The notes below the pieces were generated by a model. The model was not told the origin of the DNA, did no database searches, and saw only the letters and a program-made list of their open reading frames with translations. A program made the translations under genes and the position numbers. A stretch of DNA of 64,000 bases, from NCBI RefSeq assembly GCF_029784165.1, contig NC_073694.1, positions 53,753,433 to 53,817,432 of the forward strand, written 5' to 3'. Below are positions 30,006 through 40,286 of the stretch, one piece after another; position 1 is the first letter of the stretch, and each line of letters starts with the position of its first letter. The stretch is from Wyeomyia smithii. Taxonomy: Eukaryota; Arthropoda; Insecta; Diptera; Culicidae.

Positions 30006-30569
30006 ATTTGGTTTTTTGACCTTGAACTTTTGAACTTCTGGTTGATTTATAGTTTTTGTGCAATAAATCATCGTAACAAAAAATAAGAGAAGACAGGAAA
30101 CCTTTGTATTTAAAAAATTTTGTCTTGAGAGGTATGGACAACTTTAAAAACGTTGTATAAACTACCTATAAAATCAAATGCCATAGCTTTAAATAAAAAC
30201 TTTTTTGAAAGAAGAATTTTATCAAAAATCGAAAAATTTCCCACATTTTACTTTCAGACCAAAAATTTCATAGATCCTGTAGTTTTCAGGCAACATTTTT
30301 TCGGACAAAGAAACGTGACAAACGTGAAAAAATTGTTGTCAGATAAACTTTGTCTATCTTGAAATATAAAGACAACTTTGAGGACAGTACCAGTGCATTG
30401 TGGTCCACAAAAGCAAAAAGTGGAACTCAATTCCTTGGCGGCTTTTGCATTCATCCTAGCTTAATGGCGTCTTTAAAACAATGGTTTGTATGAATGACCC
30501 GCCTAATCTCAAAATTTCAAAAGTCAAATAAAATTTTCTATCAAAATAATTTAAAAAAAGAACTAACTT
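30006..30569. other. A+T-rich spacer
   Basis: No gene or repeat copy recognised. Confidence 0.4.
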
Positions 30570-30810
30570 TATTTAAGAGAGAGGTAAAATTATTCGGCAA
30601 AGTTTTAGAAAATGTTAAAATATGAAACTTTGCCGAATAAACGAAATTCCTATTTCCATTAGGTACAGAGTTATAGAGTATTTTATATGGAAGTTACTTG
30701 AAATTTAGTTTTCTCTGTTAACTTTAGTTAGTTGCATTACACAAGAAAACATAGTTCTAAAAAATTTTCGGGGAATACAAAACACACATTTTTTACTAAA
30801 GGACTTTTGA
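30570..30810 (+). repeat. Dispersed repeat family E, copy A (uninterrupted)
   Basis: Shares ordered blocks with 33700-33888 plus 35743-35800: AGAGAGGTAAAATTATTCGG, TTAGAAAATGT, TTAGGTACAGAGTTATAGAG, TTAGTTAGTTGCATTACACA and AAGAAAACAT. It includes a hairpin ATTCGGCAAAGTTT...AAACTTTGCCGAAT (about 30593-30643). It serves as the empty-site reference for the hAT element at 33889-35734. Confidence 0.75.
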
Positions 30811-30811
30811 C

Positions 30812-30832
30812 GTAGGACTACGTCTTTTTTAC
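30812..30832. repeat. GACGTA-GGAC-TACGTC motif
   Basis: A short interrupted palindrome, TTGACGTAGGACTACGTC, followed about 85 bases later by GGTTTCAAATGTTAATAAA. The same pair occurs at 53133-53232 (TTGACGTAGAATTACGTC, then AATTTCAAATGTTAAATG), and half of it (CTAGGACTACGTCTTT) at 17755-17770. It marks a recurrent element whose class I cannot name. Confidence 0.55.
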
Positions 30833-31593
30833 TATACTAGGGAACATTCTGTAAAAACTGAGATGTAACATTTTTTGTAGGCGGTATGGAAGGTTTCAAA
30901 TGTTAATAAATCTCATGAAACTGCGCTAAATTTTGAAACTGATATGCAGTTGGAAACCTGGAATAGAAAAAAAATTTATAACATGGTGGAAATTACGGAA
31001 TTGTTTCATGGTCAAATATCCACATACATTTTCCATACGATAGGCCATTATTATCCTAACACAGACATCAAAAAGGTAGACAAAATGATTGCAAGTATAC
31101 GATCATTAGCAGTTGAGAGCTTAATGACCCTTCAGATTGAAGGCTCTCTAATAAGTATCCAGTCAAATCAAATCATTGGCTAGTTATGCATGCCAACCAA
31201 TTGGCATCGTATCCGAACATAACTTTTGGCAAAACTATCTGTAATGTAGCGAAGAACCAATATGCCCGTTCAATAGGAAGCAGACCACCATTAGATTCAG
31301 TTGCAGTAGTCTGGCAGTGGAAATGATATATAAGCACTTTCATAGTGCGGTTATTTTCAGTTGTCGTCTGCTTGCTGATGCGTACAGTTGTGTGCGCTGG
31401 TGTGCTTACTGACCTTTGTGATGGAGAGTTAACGGTATATAATACCTGCCCTGTGTGGAAATTTTGTCAGTTTGTGTCTTACTGTTGACCTGTACACAAA
31501 TGGTAGTAAAATCTTCATAGCACGTTTTGTGTGCTTACTTTTGTACTGAAGAGTTATGTCTCTAACACGGACATCAGAAAAATAGAGCAAGTG
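30833..31593. other. Non-coding spacer with a possible core promoter
   Basis: No gene was recognised. A short direct repeat (CCTAACACAGACATCAAAAA at about 31057, CTAACACGGACATCAGAAAA at about 31563) flanks the segment that contains a TATA/Inr pair. Confidence 0.4.
31327..31362 (+). promoter_or_regulatory. TATA box plus initiator, unassigned
   Basis: TATATAAG at 31327-31334 lies 32 bases before the A of TCAGTT (31357-31362), a full insect initiator match at the usual spacing. No coding sequence follows. It may be a relic promoter of an unrecognised repeat or chance. Confidence 0.3.
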
Positions 31594-32539
31594 CAGGGTG
31601 GCGACTACCGGGAAAAACCAGGAGAATCAGGGAATATTAGGGATTTAATTTTTCGATCAGGGAATATCAGGGAATTTAAAAAGTCATCAGGGAAAATTTT
31701 TAAGGCTTCAGATTTTTTACGGAGTTAGTTCTGAGTTGAATTTATTTCAATGCATTCGATGTGGACGGTCACCAGCAACCCTACAACAACGCTCAATAAT
31801 AATTTGTTCCAGGTAGAAGGATTTTTCCCGAAATTAATTTTCTAAAAGAACCCATCCATTTCAGCATAGGCTTTATTCAACCTCGGCGCGGAGTGACAGG
31901 TTTTTCCTCGATAAATGATCTTCAAACTCTTCTCACTTAGCAACATGCACAATTTGCATAAACTCTATTGTAAATTAAAGGTCGATTTGTTCTCCAACCG
32001 TTTTAAATAGTTCCATCGTTATAAATTTCAATTAATTTTAGTTAAATTCCCGCGGGAATGGATTAGAGTGTTGTAGCACTGATGATACCTTGCTCATAAC
32101 GGTTAGACAATGCAACTGTAGTGACTTTAGTGACCAAGATGTCAAGAAAAAGTGATTAAATTTTTTGAAAAGTATCCAAATAGGTACTAACAAGTCATCA
32201 AGTAGTGTGCGAATTTTATGCTAATTACTACGCTTTTTTGTAGAAACCAGTGGTTAGACGAGATTTTTTTTCTTCGGTTTCTTGCAATTGCTTCCAAACT
32301 ATTAACGCATCTTCTAAAATCGCCTGAGCAAGTTTCACTATCGCCATTGTCAAATTACAGTAATTAAAAATGGTGATTACTTCCTTGCAACCAATTAACA
32401 GAAAACTCAAAGACTTGCTCAATAGTTTGAGTGTGTTCATAACTCGAAATATAGTGAGTGAGTAGTTAGTTAATGTTACCAAATTTGTACCCCGGAATTT
32501 TTACCAGCAGAATTAATTGAAACTAACTTAAATGAGATT

Positions 32540-33400
32540 AAATCTATCATTAAAATTTTCAAAAGTATAAAAGCACCTCGTCACGATGGGATTTTAAACA
32601 TTTTAAATAAAGTTCTTGAGAAATTCTCAGGAATTGTTTCAAAATGAATATTTCGCTAATTAATTAATACTCAAATTTTAAAGCCGGATAAGAAACCACC
32701 TGAGGGTTAAAGTTGTCAAGCAATCATTTTATGATGATACGAGCTAATAAATCTGAAGGTTATTCAAGTGGAGCTGCTCTTCTATACATAGAAAAAGCAT
32801 TCGACAGTGTTTAGCATAAAGGTTTGATTGCGAAATTGGTAATTTCTAATTTCCTTTTTTTTACAGTCAAGAATTTAAAACAATTATTTAACTGATCCAA
32901 CCAGAATTCCAGATCTGATTAGATCTGATTGATTTTCTTGTTAAAGCAGGTGTGTCTCAAAATAGTTAATTGATAGCACTGTTCCTGTGAATTTTAGTGC
33001 CCCTAGACGTTCCGGAAATGCCTCAAGTCTTCAGAGACTTAAATAAAATTTTCCCGTAAGTAAGAGGAAAAACGACTAACACGGCGAACAATTACTCTAC
33101 GGTCTTTTGACGCACTTCTGCATTCACCAGGGGCACCAAATGAACAGGTTAAGGAGCTATAATATTTTTAGGGTACTTATTTGAGCTTAAGGACAACTTT
33201 TTTCACTTTTGTCAACCAGTGTGATTTTCATTTTTAATCTTATCACACTTGACGTGTTTCTCAACAAAAAAATATTTTTGTTCAAGATTCAAGTTAGTAA
33301 AAGCGAAGCTATACTGTTTCAATTACTGGTGGGAATTTTACCAGGAACCAGTTTAAGTCTGGTCCTTTTTAGCTTTAACTTTTGAGATTTAGGTGGAAAA
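32540..33400 (+). pseudogene. Jockey-like reverse transcriptase relic, interrupted
   Basis: Blocks in order: a piece with NEIKSIIKIFKSIKAPRHDG, a LKPDKKPPEG block, then YSSGAALLYIEKAFDSV with a stop in place of the usual Trp, followed by HKGLIAKL (motif A region). After about 400 bp with an inserted MITE, a degenerate motif B (LPGTSLSLVLFSFN) follows near 33330. These are the finger-palm landmarks of Jockey-clade reverse transcriptase. Stops in every frame show long decay; endonuclease, motif C and the C-terminus are not seen. Confidence 0.65.
32955..33175. mobile_element. MITE family F, most complete copy
   Basis: The left CCTGTGAATTTTAGTGCCCC pairs with the inverse of CACCAGGGGCACCAAATGAA at the right, and the outer ATAGC.CTGTTC / GAGCTAT segments also pair. 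Internal blocks (CAAGTCTTCAGAGACTT, CGAACAATTACTCT, TTTTGACGCACTTCTGC) recur at 14620, 19020 and 27560. It splits the reverse transcriptase relic. Confidence 0.65.
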
Positions 33401-33699
33401 ACCAATGACAGTTGTAACTTAAATCAGTTGAAAATAAATTTGAACAGTCAGGGAAAAAAATTAGAAACATCAGGGAAAATCAAGAAATATCAGGGAATTT
33501 ATTTTTTGGAAATTGAGTCGCCACCCTACAAAGTTACAAAATATTTTGCTAAGCTTCTTTCATAACATTAGGATGGTAAAGGGTAAAAAAGGCAAGTGAA
33601 GGCACCATGGCAAATTTTTTTTCTTAAAGTTTAGCTCAAATACTGGAAACTGTTACAGATTTCATTTGTTCCAATCCACCCATATTAGTGTACAGCGAG

Positions 33700-33888
33700 G
33701 ATATGTTACAGTGTGTGTTCATATATTGAAGAACCTAGCTTTTTTGTGTTGAGAGATAAATGAATAATTTATTCGGCAAAATTTTAGAGAATGTAAAAAT
33801 ATAAAGCTTTACTTACGAAACTTCTATCCTTATTTGGTACTGAGTCATAAAGTATTTCATATGAAAATACCTCAAAATCTATTTTGAG
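33700..33888 (+). repeat. Dispersed repeat family E, copy B, left part
   Basis: TTGAGAGATAAATGAATAATTTATTCGG, shown in short: AATTTATTCGGCAAAATTTT, then TTTGGTACTGAGTCATAAAG and CATATGAAAATACC. It continues at 35743 after the hAT element. Confidence 0.75.
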
Positions 33889-35734
33889 CAGAGCTGCGAT
33901 TAATCCAAGCAAAATGTTGACTATGACGAGAAAGAAAATAACATCGCACTCGTTTTTTTCTCTAATGAACAGCCAGTAACCATCACAGTAAGCGTGGAGA
34001 TCCGACAAGTGAATTAATATCTTGTCTCTTTTGTTGCCATTTTCGGGTTTCCATTGTCAACCGTCGTGAATGTACAGAGTTTACTCGGAAATATCACTGC
34101 AATGCAAATCTAGGTGATTTTTGGAACATCAAAAATCGGTTCAGTAGCGTGATTATTTCAGTGCCAGCTTGAAGTTTGTTGCTATCAGATTTTTTTTAAT
34201 TTGATTTCCTTTGCTGTATTGGGATTACTACGCTAGCTTTTGTTCTGCCATTGGTAAGATCATTGGAATGAGATTAATTTGGATGATCGATTTTAATTTA
34301 ATATTTGTTTAACTAGATTTTGTTACAAAACCAAACATGACTGAAATTGAAATTGAACAGTTTCAAAGTTGAACCGTGCCAAAATTTAACAGGATCTGTA
34401 TATAAATATACGTACCCATACATAGTTAAAAGTGTTCTGTTTTGCCACCCGCGATTCATTTTTTGCCGCGAACTAACACTGTTTTTGGTTTAAGCTACAA
34501 CAAGCACGATATTCAAGAGTCAAATTCATAAACTCAAAGAGTAACTAAAAATAGAATATTATTTTTCAGATATGAGATCATTTGAAAAAAAAAATAATAG
34601 AATTTGTTTATTACAATTGGTGTTGTGTTTATTACAATTGGTGTTAAAAAGCATATTCTCTACTGAGAATATTCAAAATGTACCAAACTTAAATACGCTC
34701 AGTTACAAAACGGAGTAAAGGCCCGAATACACACACGGCGTGACAACGCCTTCCTGACGAAAATTGTCAGTACCTTCTTAAAACCTTTTAATGTGCCTTC
34801 TAGCATCTGCCACCTTCCACTCGTCTACACGGAAGGAGCAATCACGCCGTCTCGAACTCCGGCGTGCGCTAACCTTCTTGTCGTCATGCCACCTAATTCA
34901 TGTTTGTTTATGTTTGTTGGAAGAAAAAATAAGGCAACACACTTCTAGAATTACCAGCAGGCGGAAAATGATACAACACGGCGTGCCAGCGCCTTCGCCA
35001 AAAGAAGGCGACACAAGATCGCCTGGAAGGCACGATGCGTCTACACGGAAGGCAGTCAAGTACGCAGCTGAAGGCGGCGAACGACTACCTTCTTCACTAG
35101 AAAACAAAGCTAGAAGGTTCTGGTTGAAAGGCGTCCCAACGGAAGGCGCGTTTACGCCTTATACGCCGTGTGTGTATTCGAGCCTTAATAGTTTTTCATT
35201 GACAATGCTTTCAGTCGGCGTGCAGCCAAACCGAACCATGCGTCGAAAGACATTTACCGCCGCGATTGCTGTGTAGGCAAGCTGCTACAGAGAATTTTTG
35301 TTATAATATCGTTATCAAATGCTCAAACGATTTCGTTACTTCTTAATAGATAGATTATTACTACTCATATCCACTGGGTGTCATTAACTCAATCTGAGAA
35401 AACGGCGCTTAGTTCAGTCTGATCGCACGCCGACCATATATCAATATCATACATATCAATTGAAGAAAAATCATTGATTTTATGTTTGCTATCCTAATAA
35501 CATCATGCTGTCAAAATGAACTTGATATTTCTGCTGGTTCAATCTCGGTACAGCCATACCCGAATGATGGAGAAAGATAGCAAGAAAAAAATGAGAGTGA
35601 GAGTTGACGCTAACAGAATCATCGAAACATCGCAAACTCCTTTGTAATGAACCATGCATCGTAGTTGGCTGATTCTGGTGTTGCATCATTTTGGCGTAAT
35701 GTCAGTAGTATGATATTGACTTTCCGCAGCTCTG
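33889..35734. mobile_element. hAT-type non-autonomous element with 8-bp target duplication
   Basis: The ends CAGAGCTGCG (33889-33898) and CGCAGCTCTG (35725-35734) are perfect inverted repeats, flanked by ATTTTGAG at 33881-33888 and at 35735-35742. An exact 8-bp duplication and CAG-starting ends are hallmarks of hAT transposons. Joining the flanks restores repeat family E, whose uninterrupted copy is at 30570-30810, so the empty site is visible in the same window. The 1.85-kb interior shows no transposase and carries a nested PIF/Harbinger-like MITE. Confidence 0.88.
34719..35185. mobile_element. PIF/Harbinger-like MITE
   Basis: Inverted ends AGGCCCGAATACACACACGG / CCGTGTGTGTATTCGAGCCT (one mismatch over at least 20 bp, extending into GCGT), with TAA at both flanks (34716-34718, 35186-35188). 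A 3-bp TAA target is typical of PIF/Harbinger. The 467-bp interior has AAGGC(G)/GCCTTC-rich repeats. A frame of 161 codons crosses it but has no transposase content. Confidence 0.78.
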
Positions 35735-35742
35735 ATTTTGAG

Positions 35743-35800
35743 TTAGTTGCATTTCACAAGGAAACATTGTCCTGGGAAATTTTTCAGGCATACAAAACTA
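35743..35800 (+). repeat. Dispersed repeat family E, copy B, right part
   Basis: TTAGTTGCATTTCACAAGGA AACATTG continues copy B directly after the target duplication, as in the uninterrupted copy A (TTAGTTGCATTACACAAG). Confidence 0.75.
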
Positions 35801-36419
35801 GTGATAGGAAAGTTATCGATATTTATCGTTAATATCGATAATCGCTTCATATCTATAATATTGTTTAATTTAAGCGCTAACGATAATTATCGATATGTCG
35901 CAAGCGGCACATAAGGTGGCACAAAGCGTGCGAATTAGGGACCATCCACATACCACGTGGACAGTTTTTTAACGATTTTCTGGCTCTTCTTTAAGAAAAA
36001 TCTACTTCTTTTCTTAGATTTCAAATACGCATAGCTTATCAATTATCGAAGGCACCAAACTCATAGAGATTTACTAAATCCTGGCTGAGTGAATTGACGT
36101 GAAATCCCTCAGTAGCTGAATAAACTTCTTGTAGGTAAGTGTTTTTGCAAAACACACCAATCATAATTAAGCTTCCAGAGAGATTTTGTTCGGTGATAAT
36201 TAAATCCTAACAATTTGTAAGATGATTGCTAACCTCTTATCGCACCCTGGCGACGCTCGCCATGACCTACGTCAGATGAAGATGCTCGTCACATTACGTT
36301 ATCTCGAGCGACACGGTCGACTGATGGTCGCTCCGCGCGCTCCGGCCGCTATAATTGAGCTAAGCGCACCTAACCGTGGGGAATAAGAAGGGGAAACAAG
36401 ACGGACGCTTTCTACTTAC
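35801..36419. other. Non-coding; probable intron start region
   Basis: Begins with ATCGAT-rich inverted motifs (TATCGATATTTATCG at about 35816 and CGATAATTATCGATA at about 35880). From 36.2 kb the composition becomes more balanced. On the minus strand this is immediately downstream of the splice donor at 36419, so it would be intron of that gene. Confidence 0.45.
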
Positions 36420-36495
36420 CCTGATCGCCGGCAACGCCATCCAGTTTGTGGTTGAGAATGTAGAACAGCACGAGCAGCAGCAGATATTTATCCAT
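36420..36495 (-). CDS. First coding exon of a secreted or membrane protein (signal peptide exon)
   Basis: On the minus strand an ATG at 36495 opens MDKYLLLLVLFYILNH, followed by KLDGVAGDQ, and the frame runs into G|GTAAGT (donor GT at 36419-36418). A short charged start, a Leu-rich core and a small-residue end around GVAG are classic for an N-terminal signal peptide. The intron is in phase 1, as is common after signal peptides of extracellular proteins such as immunoglobulin-superfamily members; that is a family trend, not proof. The upstream stretch is G+C-richer and repeat-free, as expected for a promoter and leader. No second exon was identified downstream, so a very long intron or a gene leaving the window is implied. 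The protein cannot be named. Confidence 0.6.
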
Positions 36496-37752
36496 ATTAT
36501 CGGCGGGTGGCTAAAGCTCTCCCGACCGGAGACCGCTGTGAGAGAGGCAGGCGGAAGTCTGGTATAGATTAGAGGCTCCTCCCGTACCTGGGCGGGGAGG
36601 GGGAACTAAATGAAAAATGGTGATTACGATGACGACGACGACGACTACTACTGCAGCGGGATGATTGCCGGCCGATCTCTTCTGGAAATAGTCGACTGAG
36701 TGTTTTATTATTTCTCTTCTTAGCGGTTTCCACGGCACACGGGTTCTTTCACTTGATTTTTTTCTTCCCTCTTTTTCTATCTTCCCTACGAATACTTTTT
36801 TCGACCGCAACGACAACGACTTCTTCTTGGCCGGTCGGTCGTGATCCGAAGCTGTTGAGATTTTCGATCCTGATTCTTTCTTTCGGCAAGCTCTCTCCGG
36901 TATTTAGAGGAAAACTTGCCCGCTGATGATGATCGTTTATATTATCTTAATTTTTAATTTTATTTTTATTCTTCTCTTCATCCACTGGTGGCTTCTTCTT
37001 GCGCTTCTTCAGTGGCAGTCGCGTTGACGAAGCGGACATGATGGCATGACTTGACTCTGCTTGACACACGTAACACAACTCAAAAAAAAAACTATGCCGC
37101 TGCTGCTATCACAATCGAATCGAACCGAACCAGGAGGAATCCGAACTCATTAGCATTGTTGTAACTTTTGTTGTTTTTGTCGGTGTTGCTGTTGTTGCTT
37201 TAGCAGCGGTTGCCCACCATCAGCAAACAACTTTGAACCTATTCCATGACCACAGGGTTCGGACTTTAAGCTACTGGCAACGGGGGCCACTGTTTCCATG
37301 CTTGTTGCCACCGGCCACCGGATTTATCAACTTCTTCCACCTTTTTTTTTACTTATCTTGTTTCTTCCACTTTATCAATATCATACACACACACGACAGC
37401 ACAGACTCACAAGTCGCGGCAGAATGCGATTAATAACTCCACAGTACAAAATTGTGTAGCGGGTAAAAAAACGACAAAAACAACGAAAAATTCATCGCTT
37501 CTCACACGACCAACTATCAAATATACTTCTATTATAATTTTAATATTTAACTTTTTCGAGCGCTTAACGCTGGCACTTTCAACAGGCTGCGATGACTGTG
37601 GGTTTAGCAATTTTACACCAGGTGCAGCAACATTTCACAACATGCCTTTCAGCCAGCGAGAAACCCTCTCGCTTGGGGTGGGCGCAACAGCGTTGCCTGC
37701 ATGCCAGTGATCGCGCGAACAACGACGACGATGAAGCAAAAAGGGGGCTAAC
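36496..37752 (-). other. Putative 5' leader exon of the signal-peptide gene
   Basis: Minus-strand sequence upstream of the ATG at 36495 back to a strong acceptor: a pyrimidine-rich tract ending CATCTACAG at 37753-37761, so exon sequence could start at 37752. The stretch is free of transposon copies and contains (GTC)n/CAG-type runs and a short upstream open frame. Whether it is one exon or several cannot be told from sequence alone. Confidence 0.35.
36947..37039 (-). CDS. Upstream open reading frame, 30 codons, very basic
   Basis: An ATG at 37039 on the minus strand opens MSASSTRLPLKKRKKKPPVD and ends at TAA 36949-36947. It sits about 450 nt upstream of the signal-peptide ATG. Its Lys/Arg-rich centre looks like a nuclear-localisation-type stretch. 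If transcribed it would be an upstream frame that could lower translation of the main one; it could equally be a chance frame. Confidence 0.3.
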   Translation of the reverse strand: MSASSTRLPLKKRKKKPPVDEEKNKNKIKN

Positions 37753-39129
37753 CTGTAGATGAAAAACGAAAAACAAAAGAAAAAAAATATTAGCTATTTT
37801 GTTTACTCTTAAATGGCAGTTGATTTGGTTGAACTATTGACTTTTCCTTTTCCCGCTGCTGCTGCTGCTGTTGGGGTGCACTAGCTCATATTGGGTGTAC
37901 CCGCCTGCCCGCCATATAGTCATGTGGTGACTGCTGATGAATGTGGCCCACCCCTCCCGAGACGATCTAATAAGAGTGCGGGACGCGATGGTGAAATCAT
38001 TTCCATGCGAAACAGAACATGCTCTGCATTGCAACCCGGTGCCCCGATCTGCAGGTAGCGAGGGCATGAAGCATGAAGCGCACGATGCCGTTCCGTTGGT
38101 TGAATTGGTTGGTTGGCAGATTGGCGGTGTGCAAATAAACTTTGCTCCCCGAAAATTAAGCGATATAATTTATTCTTCCAAAGCAGCGCGCACAACAAAG
38201 TTGTTGCTCAACCTGACGCGGCAGCCGTCCGCGGACGATTCCCTTTTCTCGATTTCCGCCGCGACTCTAGGCCTGGTGGATGCTATGTTCATTATATTCG
38301 AATGTGCCCCGTTCGCGGTTTCGTATTAACTGTAGACGGACGTAAAACCGAAAACACAATGAACCACATTTTTGCTTACGAACAAATCTTGACTTGCATG
38401 CGCGCAGTCACTGTGAAGATTTTAGCTAGATTTCATTGTTGTTTCTAGCTTAAAAACCGCAAAACGCGTTTTGGTTCGCGAAAGCTAGAGTTTTGTGCGC
38501 AAATAATGCCATTAGATGTAAAGATAATGCCAAATTAGGAGGGACGTCAGCCAAAATTTTTATAAACAAATGGCATTCGGTAACGGTGGAACTATCAAAA
38601 CTGCCGATTTATTGACCGTTCTCCGTCTGTAGGTTATGTTACTAGCGAGAGAGGATGGAAGTACGCGCTGGTCTTTTACAGAGAACAAAAGAATACATAG
38701 TAGCAACACTGTAGCAGTTTGACAGGTCATCTCATATATTTCTGCTAATTCAAGCTTGTTTTTAAAAATTTGAGGTGAATATTTCAAAGATAAAAGTATT
38801 CTTAGTGTAGTGAGAGATTTTGTTTAGTGATTAAAATAAAAAGTGGTCCGCTAGTGATGAAAAAAACTTTGGTTGGCTGCTAAACGAGTCCCGTTGTAGC
38901 CGTATAGAACAATGCGCGGATTTTGCTTTTCTGAGGTAGGTGATTGAATTGAATGAGTTTTTGAGTGCAGATGCCCGAATATAATATCAAAATTAGTGCT
39001 TTTAAGTGAGTTTTTGAGGATCATACTTTATGAGGAATCTAAAGTGAACTAAGAAGAATCCATTCCATGGATTAGCAGATTCGTTCCAGAAGAAAATATG
39101 CGTTTTTCCTGTTTTTAATTGTGTTTTCA
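37753..39129. other. Repeat-poor host sequence, no supported gene
   Basis: The stretch to about 38.45 kb is more balanced in composition and has no transposon match; overlapping frames on both strands carry no recognisable motif. The rest to 39.13 kb is A+T-richer filler. Confidence 0.4.
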
Positions 39130-39464
39130 TCAGTTCCCCTGATTCAATTAACGTTTGCGGTAAAAAATGGACAAAAAAGCCGATCTGACATTCAGCGAGA
39201 AGTGGAAGTCGCTCTTTTTTTTCCTCCGGTTTGGTCGTTACCGGGAAACTCATAGTACAAAAGTGCCTGCCCGAAGTTGCGTCGTTTGTCAAAAACTACG
39301 ATGAGGCCGAAGACACGGTGTTTTGTCCGGATCTAGCGTCGACCGATAACGCGAAGCGATCGTTGGGGGAGATGGAGTGGCTGAAAATCGATGTGGTACC
39401 CAAGGATTTCTGGGCAGACCTGAAGCGTAAGATCTACTCCAACAATTTTGTCGCGAGAAATTGA
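39130..39464 (+). pseudogene. Tc1/mariner (DD37E/D-like) transposase C-terminal relic
   Basis: The frame includes KLIVQKCLPEVASFVKNYDE, then VFCPDLAS (second catalytic Asp block) and DFWADLKRKIYSNNFV (the block around the last catalytic acid). In the intact family the two are separated by about 37 residues with a NPPN.PQ.RPIE segment; here only about 20 residues of it remain and the last acidic residue is lost. Upstream pieces are in another frame. A deleted, dead copy, related to the DD37E element at 58030-59721. Confidence 0.65.
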
Positions 39465-39804
39465 AGAGGATAAATAAAACGAAGAGAGAGCTCCAAAAAC
39501 ATGCCTAAACGTATGTTTTCGTCCGCCATGGTGAATGTTCTGGTTAACTACCGGAAGACTGCTAGCAAGGGCGATTTTTAGCGAGTCTGCTAACATAATA
39601 ACCTTCCATGGGAAATTTATCAAACTTAGTTGTTTTTTTTTTACCGCCATCCGAAAAAGTCCCTCTTTTACCGCAAACGTTATGTTAAATGCTTCTATCA
39701 GTTATTTTAAATCAAAAAGCTAATAATATTGGGGGCGCAACTAAGTTTTCGCTATTTATCAATAACGTAACGAGTCGGGAGGCGAGGTCAACCAAAATGA
39801 TACA

Positions 39805-40165
39805 GTTGACTATGCTTTATTTGTGCCAAATAACCGTCATTTGCCGGAAGTGCTACTTTCCACTTTTCATGCAAAGAGAACAGCGGCTGAAGCCCATCGA
39901 GTGTTAGAAAAAAGGTAACGGAAAGGCTGCTACAAGTGAAACAACGCTTTGAAGACGATCATTTCGATGTTGACGGCTGTCCGCGTGAAGGAAGGTCAAA
40001 AATCACGAAGACGCTGAATTCCAGTAAATGATCGATAAGGATACATGCCAAACGCAGGAACAGCTTACCTCGGTATTGGTAGTTACCTGCCAAGCCATTT
40101 CCACGCCATTGTATGCTTTGGAAACGATACAAAAACAATAAACTTGAAGCTAAGGGACGCGTCGT
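39805..40165 (+). pseudogene. mariner transposase N-terminal relic
   Basis: Reads FVPNNRHLPEVLLSTFHAKR with TAAEAHRVLEKR, a stop, then frameshifted pieces including RFEDDHFDVDG and TCQTQEQLTSVL with ALETIQKQ. These follow the N-terminal helix-turn-helix and linker of mariner DD34D transposases. The catalytic domain is missing. It is more similar to the 18803 relic than to the DD37E copies. Confidence 0.75.
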
Positions 40166-40286
40166 TTTGTCGAGCACACTGTTTTCAAATCCCGGCAATA
40201 TAAGTTTTGCCTTTTTTTGCAAATGTCAGTAAAATATTTCAATGAATATTCTGCAAAAATTTCGATCTACCGTAAATCAGTAAGTA

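Larger units (their letters stand above)
31594..33528. mobile_element. hAT-like element with CAGGGTGGCGACT ends and captured insertions
   Basis: The left end CAGGGTGGCGACTACC pairs with AGTCGCCACCCTA at the right. Inside both ends the motif ATCAGGGAA(A/T) is repeated at least five times in total (as ATTCCCTGAT at the right when inverted), like transposase-binding subterminal repeats. The ends fit hAT transposons, but an exact 8-bp duplication was not found. The interior holds no hAT transposase; it contains a decayed Jockey-like reverse transcriptase (32540-33400), itself split by MITE family F. A non-autonomous or shell copy. Confidence 0.65.

Noticed and set aside
34791..35276. 161-codon plus-strand frame
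   Set aside because: It crosses the inverted-repeat MITE at 34719-35185 and its right end, and has no domain. It follows the AAGGCG-rich repeat and not a gene.
36376..36567. Plus-strand 63-codon frame over the signal-peptide exon
   Set aside because: It is the antisense shadow of the minus-strand exon, which has an ATG, a signal-like core and a consensus donor.
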